A DNA stretch of 64,000 nt from Modestobacter roseus (GTDB lineage Bacteria; Actinomycetota; Actinomycetes; Mycobacteriales; Geodermatophilaceae), in NCBI RefSeq assembly GCF_007994135.1, contig NZ_VLKF01000001.1, positions 4,154,001 to 4,218,000 on the forward strand, read 5' to 3'. Position 1 is the stretch's first letter. Each line of letters begins with the position of its first letter. The notes beneath the pieces are model-generated. The model worked only from the letters and a program-made list of their open reading frames with translations, had not been told where the DNA came from and ran no database searches. Positions 24,295 through 30,794 of the stretch are shown piece by piece. Made by a program: the position numbers and the translations under genes.

Positions 24295-25185
24295 ATGACC
24301 CAGTTCCAGACCCAGCACACCGTCCCCAGCCGGGTCGGCGCCGACCGCTGGCGGCTGCAGGTCGTGCACCGCAGCGCCTTCCGCTACGCCGGGCCGGTCC
24401 GCTCGTCCTACAACGAGGCACGGATGACGCCGGAGAACAGCACCCGGCAGACGACGCTGCGCTCCCGGGTGGAGATCGAGCCGGCCGCCACGGTGCTGGC
24501 CTACCGCGACTACTGGGGCTCGACCGTCACCGCCTTCGACCTGCACGGCCCGCACACCGAGCTGGTGGTCACCGCGACCTCGGTGGTCGAGGCCGGTCCG
24601 GAGCCGCACCTGCCCGGTCCGGTGGGCTGGGCGGAGCTGGCGACGCCGGACGTGCTCGACCGGTTCGGGGAGATGCTCCGGCCGACCACGCTGACCGCGA
24701 TGGACCCCCCGGTGGTCCGGGCGGTACGGGCCGCGGTCGGTGACGCCGGCCCGCGGGAGGCCGGGCACGTGGTGTGCCGGTTCGTCCGCGACCACATCGA
24801 GTACCTCTCCGGCGCGACCAGCGTGAAGACCAACGCGATGCAGGCGTGGACGCACGGCAAGGGTGTCTGCCAGGACATCTCGCACGTGTCGATCGGCCTG
24901 CTCCGCGCGCTCGGGCTGCCTTCCCGCTACGTCTCCGGGTACCTGCACCCCCGGCCGGACGCCGGCATCGGCGAGGCGGTCACCGGGGAGAGCCACGCCT
25001 GGGTGGAGTGGTGGGACGGTGGGTGGTCCGGCTACGACCCGACCAACTCCGTCGAGATCGGGCCGCGGCACGTCGCCCTGGGCCGGGGCCGCGACTACTC
25101 CGACGTCCCGCCGCTGAAGGGCATCTTCTCCGGACCCCGGAGCGAGGGATCCACCGTGACCGTGGAGGTCACCCGGCTCGCCTGA
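24295..25185 (+). CDS. Transglutaminase-like cysteine peptidase
   Basis: 296 residues. The N-terminal 120 residues form the beta-rich bacterial transglutaminase-like N domain (RLQVVHRSAFRYAGPVRSSYNEARMTP). The catalytic core follows with Cys192 in GKGVCQDISH, His234 in GESHAWVEWW and Asp248 in GYDPTN. No signal peptide is visible, so it acts in the cytosol. It starts 5 bases after the alpha-E gene. Proteins of this group may hydrolyse or transfer isopeptide bonds, perhaps editing the product of the ATP-grasp ligase in the same operon. That role is a published type of prediction, not a demonstrated one. Confidence 0.93.
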   Translation: MTQFQTQHTVPSRVGADRWRLQVVHRSAFRYAGPVRSSYNEARMTPENSTRQTTLRSRVEIEPAATVLAYRDYWGSTVTAFDLHGPHTELVVTATSVVEAGPEPHLPGPVGWAELATPDVLDRFGEMLRPTTLTAMDPPVVRAVRAAVGDAGPREAGHVVCRFVRDHIEYLSGATSVKTNAMQAWTHGKGVCQDISHVSIGLLRALGLPSRYVSGYLHPRPDAGIGEAVTGESHAWVEWWDGGWSGYDPTNSVEIGPRHVALGRGRDYSDVPPLKGIFSGPRSEGSTVTVEVTRLA

Positions 25186-25255
25186 TGAAGGACCCCCTCG
25201 CCCCCCACCACTCGCAGGCTCGCGGTGGGACCCTGCGAGGGGGCCGATCCCGAAC
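25186..25255. repeat. copy 3 of the dispersed palindromic repeat
   Basis: Begins GAAGGACCCCCTCGCCCCCC right after the transglutaminase stop. The outer stem is CCCCCTCGC with GCGAGGGGG; the inner stem is CCCACC with GGTGGG, a compensated version of CCCACCG/CGGCGGG in copy 2. Confidence 0.9.
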
Positions 25256-25274
25256 GGCCCGCGAGGAGGCTCCC

Positions 25275-25919
25275 GTGCCGCAACTGCTCAGGGTGCACAA
25301 CTTCATGCTGTCCAGCGACGGCTTCGGCGCGGGTGAGGGGCAGAGCCTGGCGCGGCCGTTCGGCTCCGCCGACCCGACGGTGCTCGGCGCCTGGGCGTTC
25401 GCCACCGCCAGCTGGCCCAACCGCACCGAGCCCGGCGGCACCCGCGGCCTGGACGACCACTTCATGCGCGAGTTCGCCCGCAACATCGGCGCCGAGATCA
25501 TGGGCCGCAGCAAGTTCGGTCCCCAGCGCGGCCCGTGGACCGACCACGAGTGGCGCGGCTGGTGGGGCGACGAGCCGCCCTTCCACACGCCCGTGTTCGT
25601 GCTCACCCACCACCCGCGCCCGTCGTTCTCGCTGTCGGACACCACGTTCCACTTCGTCGGCGGCGAACCGGCCGAGGTGCTCGAGCAGGCGAAGGCAGCG
25701 GCCGACGGCCGGGACGTCCGGCTCGGCGGGGGAGCCGCCAGCGTCCGTGAGTTCCTGGACGCCGATCTCGTCGACACCATGCACGTGGCGGTGGCGCCGG
25801 TGGAGATCGGCGCCGGCTCACGGCTGTGGACCTCCCCGGACGAGCTGACCGACCGGTTCCACCACGAGGTCGTGCCCAGCCCGAGCGGGGTGACCCACCA
25901 CCTGTTCTGGCGGCGTTGA
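25275..25919 (+). CDS. Dihydrofolate-reductase-like (RibD C-terminal domain) protein
   Basis: 214 residues from GTG 25275 with GAGGAGG six bases upstream. Features of the RibD_C family are the starting beta strand LLRVHNFMLSSDGFGAG, the MGRSKFG cofactor-loop motif (about residue 77), PVFVLTHHPRP, and a Gly-rich DVRLGGGAASVREFLDADLVDTMHVAVAPVEIGAGSRLW segment for NADPH binding and the last strands. Members reduce pteridine- or flavin-like compounds; many stand-alone copies have no known substrate. It follows repeat copy 3 and is probably a single-gene unit. Confidence 0.9.
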   Translation: MPQLLRVHNFMLSSDGFGAGEGQSLARPFGSADPTVLGAWAFATASWPNRTEPGGTRGLDDHFMREFARNIGAEIMGRSKFGPQRGPWTDHEWRGWWGDEPPFHTPVFVLTHHPRPSFSLSDTTFHFVGGEPAEVLEQAKAAADGRDVRLGGGAASVREFLDADLVDTMHVAVAPVEIGAGSRLWTSPDELTDRFHHEVVPSPSGVTHHLFWRR

Positions 25920-25967
25920 CCCGGCTGCTCACCGCCGTTCCCGGCGCACCTGGGATGCTGGTCGGCG

Positions 25968-27824
25968 ATGAGCGCACCCCTGAACCTGGTCAACCTGGAA
26001 CGGGTGTCGAAGGCCCACGGGACGACGGTGATCCTGGACGACGTCTCCCTCGGCGTCGCCGCCGGTGAGCGGATCGGTGTGGTCGGCCGCAACGGTGGCG
26101 GCAAGTCCACCCTCCTCGGCGTGCTCACCGGCACCCAGGAGCCCGACTCCGGCCGGGTCACCCGCCGCGGCGACCTGGCCATGGGGGTGCTCGACCAGTC
26201 GGGCACCCTGCCGCCGGGGACGACGGTCCGCGACGTCGTGCTGCCCGCCTCCCGGTTCGCCGCCGAGCACGAGTGGGCCGGGGACGCCGCGGTCCGCTCG
26301 GTGCTCACCGGCCTGGAGCTGGACCGGATCGGGCTGGACTCCCCGGTCGCCCCGATGTCCGGCGGTGAGCGGCGCCGCGTCTCACTGGCCGCCCAGCTGA
26401 TCCGCCCGCTGGACCTGCTGGTGCTCGACGAGCCGACCAACCACCTCGACGTCGAGGGCGTGGCCTGGCTGGCCGAGTACGTGAAGGCCCGCACCGGCGG
26501 GCTGATCGTCGTGACCCACGACCGCTGGTTCCTCGACGAGGTCTCCACCACGACGTGGGAGGTCGCCGACGGCAGCGTGCACGCCTACGAGGGTGGCTAC
26601 TCCGCCTACACGCTGGCCCGCGCCGAGCGCGCCCGGATCGCCAACGTCACCGAGGAGCGCCGGCTCAACCTGGTGCGCAAGGAGCTGGCCTGGCTGCGCC
26701 GGGGCCCGCCGGCCCGCACCAGCAAGCCGAAGTTCCGGATCGAGGCCGCCCAGGCGCTGATCGCCGACGAGCCGCCCGCCCGGGACACCATGGCGCTGGC
26801 CGGCTTCGCCGCCCGGCGGCTGGGCAAGACGGTCTACGACGTCGAGGACGTCACCTTCACGGTGCGCGGCCGTGGCCCGGTGGACGACGCCGCCGACCCG
26901 GCCGGGCCGGCCGACCCGGAGGCCCCGCGCGAGCGCACGCTGTTCCGCGACCTGACCTGGCACGTGGGTCCAGGCGACCGGATCGGCGTCGTCGGGGTGA
27001 ACGGCGCCGGCAAGACCTCGCTGCTCAAGCTGCTGGTGGGCGAGGCGCAGCCGGACGCCGGGGAGGTCGTCACCGGCCAGACGGTGTCGGCGGCCTACCT
27101 GTCCCAGCACGTCACCGAGCTCGATCCCCGGCAGCGGGTGCTCGAGGCGGTGCAGGACGTCGCCCGGATCGCCAAGATCGGCAACCAGGAGATCTCCGCG
27201 TCCACGCTGGCCGAGCGGTTCGGCTTCGCGGCGAACCGGCAGTGGACGCCGGTGGGCGACCTCTCCGGTGGTGAGCGGAGGCGGCTGCAGCTGCTGCGGC
27301 TGCTGATGGCCGAGCCGAACGTGCTGCTGCTCGACGAGCCGACCAACGACCTGGACATCGACACCCTCACCGCGCTGGAGGACCTGCTCGACGGCTTCCC
27401 CGGCACGGTGCTGGTGGTCAGCCACGACCGGTACTTCGTCGACCGGGTCTGCGACTCGGTGGTCGCGCTGATGGGCGACGGCTCGCTGGCCGCGCTGCCC
27501 GGCGGGGTGGAGGAGTACCTGCGACGCCGCGCCGCCGGGGAGGCCGCGCTGCCCGGGTCCGGCGCCGCGGCCCCGGTGGGCAGCTCCTCCGCGCCCGCGC
27601 ACAGCGCGGCGGACTCCCGGGCGGCCCGCAAGGAGGCCTCCCGGCTGGAGCGCCGGATGCTCAAGCTCGACGCCGACGAGAAGAAGCTGCACGAGCAGCT
27701 CGCGGCGGCCGCCGCCGACTACGGGAAGGCCGCCGAGCTGGACGCGCAGCTGCGGGCGGTGCAGGCGGAGAAGGAGCAGGTGGAGACCGATTGGCTGGCC
27801 GCCGCGGAGATCGCCGAGGGCTGA
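25968..27824 (+). CDS. ABC-F family ATPase (Uup-like)
   Basis: 618 residues with two ABC domains and no membrane segments. Domain 1 has Walker A GRNGGGKST, signature MSGGERRR and Walker B LLVLDEPTNHLD. Domain 2 has GVNGAGKTS, LSGGERRRLQLL and VLLLDEPTNDLD. The inter-domain linker (about residues 215-270) is helical and charged. The C-terminus is an Arg/Lys/Glu-rich coiled coil (RAARKEASRLERRMLKLDADEKKLHEQL), which is characteristic of the Uup subgroup. ABC-F proteins act on the ribosome to rescue or protect translation. Antibiotic resistance cannot be deduced. Confidence 0.93.
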   Translation: MSAPLNLVNLERVSKAHGTTVILDDVSLGVAAGERIGVVGRNGGGKSTLLGVLTGTQEPDSGRVTRRGDLAMGVLDQSGTLPPGTTVRDVVLPASRFAAEHEWAGDAAVRSVLTGLELDRIGLDSPVAPMSGGERRRVSLAAQLIRPLDLLVLDEPTNHLDVEGVAWLAEYVKARTGGLIVVTHDRWFLDEVSTTTWEVADGSVHAYEGGYSAYTLARAERARIANVTEERRLNLVRKELAWLRRGPPARTSKPKFRIEAAQALIADEPPARDTMALAGFAARRLGKTVYDVEDVTFTVRGRGPVDDAADPAGPADPEAPRERTLFRDLTWHVGPGDRIGVVGVNGAGKTSLLKLLVGEAQPDAGEVVTGQTVSAAYLSQHVTELDPRQRVLEAVQDVARIAKIGNQEISASTLAERFGFAANRQWTPVGDLSGGERRRLQLLRLLMAEPNVLLLDEPTNDLDIDTLTALEDLLDGFPGTVLVVSHDRYFVDRVCDSVVALMGDGSLAALPGGVEEYLRRRAAGEAALPGSGAAAPVGSSSAPAHSAADSRAARKEASRLERRMLKLDADEKKLHEQLAAAAADYGKAAELDAQLRAVQAEKEQVETDWLAAAEIAEG

Positions 27825-27844
27825 CCCACGCCTCCCGGGTTTTC

Positions 27845-27907
27845 GATCAGGTGACCTGATCACAAGGCGTCCCCCCGCACTAACGTCGGTGCAGGGGGAC
27901 GCCTTGT
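27845..27907. terminator. palindrome plus bidirectional terminator after the ABC-F gene
   Basis: A 17-base perfect odd palindrome (GATCAGGT, G, ACCTGATC; 27845-27861) abuts a second hairpin with a 14-bp perfect stem (27862-27875 with 27894-27907). They lie between the convergent stops at 27824 and 27930. Confidence 0.75.
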
Positions 27908-27929
27908 GGTGCGGTTGGACGACGGCGCC

Positions 27930-28640
27930 TCAGACGGCACCGGCCCGCGACCGCTGCAGCAGCCGGATCCCGACCACGACGGTCGGGACGGCGCCGACCA
28001 GCGCGAAGCCCGCGAACAGCAGCGGCTGGAACGGGAACGCCATCGACAGCCCGAGGGAGACGACGGCGGGGGCCAGCAGCCACCAGCTGATCACCCCGGC
28101 CCGCGCGAGGCCGGCCAGGACCACGACCGGGCCGACCAGCCCGAACAGGGTCAGCAGGCCGACGACGCCCATCCCGGCGGAACCCTCGACCGTGGTGAAC
28201 AGCGCCTCGGCCGTCGCCGGGTCCAGCTCGCGTCCGACGGCGCCGGTCCAGAAGTCCGACAGCACCAACCCGGTCACGCTCACCAGCCCGAGCGACGACA
28301 GCAGGGCGCCGACCAGCGTCAGCCCGCCGCCGCGGCGGCCGCGGACCAGGGTGGGGGCCGCCAGCCAGGCCAGCGCGAGCAGCAGGTTGCCGTAGTGCAG
28401 CAGCAGCGCCGAGAGCGCCGTCTGCCCCTCGTCCCGGGCGAGGGAGGCGATGTAGTCGGCCGGGGCCATCGAGTCCGCCGTCGGCGAGGTCGCCATGCCC
28501 GCGACGTAGAGTAGCGGGCCGGCGACCAGCGCGGCGCCGGCGATGGGCAGCAGCCGGGCGGCCGCGCTGCGGGCGGGCCGGTCGGCGGCGCTCGCGATGG
28601 GCGCCGGCCGGCTGGTGGGGGTGGGGAGCTGGGTGGTCAT
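27930..28640 (-). CDS. Multi-span membrane protein of unknown function
   Basis: 236 residues from ATG 28640 (GAGGACGG upstream). After a Thr/Pro/Ala-rich start of about 28 residues there are about six hydrophobic helices: AGAALVAGPLLYVAGMATS, ALLLHYGNLLLALAWLAAPTLV, LTLVGALLSSLGLVSVTGLVLSDF, GMGVVGLLTLFGLVGPVVVLAGLA, WWLLAPAVVSLGLSMAF and LLFAGFALVGAVPTVVVGI. I do not recognise a named family. It is divergent from the histidine kinase gene across a 187-base gap, so the two-component system may control it, as is common for this arrangement. Confidence 0.75.
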   Translation of the reverse strand: MTTQLPTPTSRPAPIASAADRPARSAAARLLPIAGAALVAGPLLYVAGMATSPTADSMAPADYIASLARDEGQTALSALLLHYGNLLLALAWLAAPTLVRGRRGGGLTLVGALLSSLGLVSVTGLVLSDFWTGAVGRELDPATAEALFTTVEGSAGMGVVGLLTLFGLVGPVVVLAGLARAGVISWWLLAPAVVSLGLSMAFPFQPLLFAGFALVGAVPTVVVGIRLLQRSRAGAV

Positions 28641-28815
28641 CGTCCGTCCTCGGATCGGTTCTGCACCGTCTCGTCGCGGTGCTGGGCAGAAAGCTAGGGA
28701 CGGCGGGCCGCTGGCCACGTCCGTCCGCACGCACCGACCGGGGTCCGCCGCACGGTGGAACGGAGGCCTCGGTGGGTCCGTCGCGCGGGGGATGTCCGGC
28801 CCGTCCGCGGCGCCC

Positions 28816-28821
28816 TACCGT
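28816..28821 (+). promoter_or_regulatory. -10 element, leaderless start of the two-component operon
   Basis: TACCGT six bases before ATG 28828, with no ribosome-binding site in the gap. Confidence 0.5.
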
Positions 28822-28827
28822 GCTCGC

Positions 28828-29997
28828 ATGCCGCGCTGGGACCCCCGCTCCGCCGGGCGCTGGACGTGGCCCGCGGTGGGGCTGCTGATCGGCGGCATGG
28901 CGGTGCTGGAGTCGGCGATCGACACCTTCCTGCGGCAGGACCTGGCGCTGGCCCTGCCGGGCCTGGCGGTGGGGCTGCTGCTGGCCTGCTGCCCGCGCTG
29001 GCCGGCGGCGACCGCCCTGCTGGGCTCGTGCACCGTGCTCGGCAACGTCGCGCTGGGCGCACCCGGGCCGGGAGGGGCGCAGCTGATCGGGATGGCCGTC
29101 CTGATCGGTCACGCCGCGGCGGTGCTGGCGGTGCGGCGGGGCGTGCTGGTGGCCGCGACGGCGACGCTGGTGGTGCTCGTGGCCGGCGTGCTCTTCACCC
29201 CCTCGCCCTGGGAGGGCTTCTTCTACCTGCTGGTCACCGGGGTGGCGTGGGGCGTGGGCCTGCTCGTGCGCCAGTCCCGGCAGCGCTCCCGCGAGCTGGC
29301 GGTGCTCGCCGCCCGGCTGGCCGCCCAGCAGGAGACGGTGGCGACGGCGGCGGCGGTGGCCGAGCGGGCCCGCATCGCCCGCGAGGTGCACGACTCGGTG
29401 GCCCACTCGGTGAGCGTCATGGTGCTGCAGATGGGCGGCCTGCGCCGCCTGCTGCCCGACCAGCCCGAGGCGCAGCAGGTGCTGCTCGGCCTGGAGCGGC
29501 TGGGCCGGGAGGCGGTGGAGGAGATGCGCCGGGTCGTCGGCGTGCTCCGCGAGCCGGCCACCGGCGACCCGGCCCCGCAGCCCTCGCTGACCCGCCTGGA
29601 CGCGGTGCTGGACGAGCTGCGGGCCGGCGGGGTGCCCGTCGAGCTGCGGGTCGCCGGCGACCCGGTGCCGCTGCCGCAGCTGGTCGACGTCGCCGCGGTC
29701 CGGGTGGTGCAGGAGGCGCTGTCCAACGTCGTCCGGCACGCCGGGGCGGCGGCGACCCGGGTGGAGCTCGCCTGGCGGCCCGACCGGGTGACCGTGACGG
29801 TCACCGACGACGGCCGGCCACGGGTGAGCGAGCCGGTGGTGGACGCCGCCCCGGGCGGGTTCGGGCAGCTGCACATGCGGGAGCGGGTCGCGGTCGCCGG
29901 CGGCAGCCTGGAGGTCGGGCCGGTGCGCGGTGGCGGCTACCGGGTGCGTGCCAGCTTCCCGGTGAGCGCCGTGCGCACCCCGGCGGTGGCCGGGTGA
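28828..29997 (+). CDS. Sensor histidine kinase (NarL/DesK class, HisKA_3)
   Basis: 389 residues from ATG 28828. The N-terminal half has five or six membrane helices with almost no extracellular part (residues about 15-148), so it probably senses a signal in the membrane. A short coiled coil leads to the HisKA_3 dimerisation domain with phospho-acceptor His188 in AREVHDSVAHSVSVM. The HATPase domain follows (N-box VQEALSNVVRHAGA, then the TDDG motif and a G2-like region GGFGQLHMRERVAVAGGSLEVG). Its stop overlaps the response-regulator start (GTGA). Confidence 0.93.
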   Translation: MPRWDPRSAGRWTWPAVGLLIGGMAVLESAIDTFLRQDLALALPGLAVGLLLACCPRWPAATALLGSCTVLGNVALGAPGPGGAQLIGMAVLIGHAAAVLAVRRGVLVAATATLVVLVAGVLFTPSPWEGFFYLLVTGVAWGVGLLVRQSRQRSRELAVLAARLAAQQETVATAAAVAERARIAREVHDSVAHSVSVMVLQMGGLRRLLPDQPEAQQVLLGLERLGREAVEEMRRVVGVLREPATGDPAPQPSLTRLDAVLDELRAGGVPVELRVAGDPVPLPQLVDVAAVRVVQEALSNVVRHAGAAATRVELAWRPDRVTVTVTDDGRPRVSEPVVDAAPGGFGQLHMRERVAVAGGSLEVGPVRGGGYRVRASFPVSAVRTPAVAG

Positions 29998-30653
29998 CGA
30001 TCCGGGTGGTGCTGGTCGACGACCAGGCGATGGTGCGCACCGGGCTGCGCATGGTGCTCGCCGCCGAGCCGGACGTCGAGGTGGTGGGGGAGGCGGCCGA
30101 CGGCGCGGAGGGCCTGCGGGTGGTCACCGCGCTGCGCCCCGACGTCGTCCTGCTCGACGTCCGGATGCCCGGGGTCGACGGGCTGGAGGCGGCCCGCCGG
30201 ATCATCTCCGCGGGACTGCCCACCCGCGTGGTGGTGCTGACCACGTTCGACGAGGACGAGTACGTGAGCGCCGCGTTGCGGGCCGGGGTGAGCGGGTTCC
30301 TGCTCAAGGTCGCCCCGCCGGAGGACCTGGTGGCCGCGGTGCGCACCGTCGCCGACGGTGGGGGTCTGCTCGACCCGGCGGTCACCCTGCGGGTCATCGA
30401 GTCCTTCGCGACCGCCCCGGCCCCCGATCCGGTGCGCGCCGCCGCGCTGGCGCAGCTCACCGAGCGGGAGACCGACGTGCTGGCCCTGGTGGCCGCGGGG
30501 CTCTCCAACGCGGAGATCGCCGGTCGCCTGTACCTGGGGGAGGCGACGGTGAAGACGCACGTCAGCCGCGTGCTGCTCAAGCTCGGCCTGCGGGACCGGG
30601 TGCAGGCCGTCGCGTTCGCCTACGAGAGCGGGCTGGTCACGCCGGGGCGGTGA
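29994..30653 (+). CDS. NarL/FixJ-family response regulator
   Basis: 219 residues from GTG 29994. Receiver domain: acidic pair Asp9-Asp10, phospho-acceptor Asp55 in LLDVRMPG, Thr in VVLTTFD and Lys in GFLLKVAPPE. LuxR-type DNA-binding domain: LTERETDVLALVAAGLSNAEIAGRLYLGEATVKTHVSRVLLKLGLRDRVQAV (about 152-205). It is translationally coupled to the kinase. The divergent membrane-protein gene at 27930-28640 is a plausible target. Confidence 0.95.
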   Translation: MTIRVVLVDDQAMVRTGLRMVLAAEPDVEVVGEAADGAEGLRVVTALRPDVVLLDVRMPGVDGLEAARRIISAGLPTRVVVLTTFDEDEYVSAALRAGVSGFLLKVAPPEDLVAAVRTVADGGGLLDPAVTLRVIESFATAPAPDPVRAAALAQLTERETDVLALVAAGLSNAEIAGRLYLGEATVKTHVSRVLLKLGLRDRVQAVAFAYESGLVTPGR

Positions 30654-30794
30654 CCCGCCGTGCGGGCGGTGACGAAGATCGCGTCGAGTCGCCGGGACCG
30701 GCCCGCCCCGGGAGGATGGGGCGCAACGAATCGATCGCGCCGATCCGAGGTGCGTGCTCTGCACGCCCGGCCGACGACGACCGGAAGGGACCCG

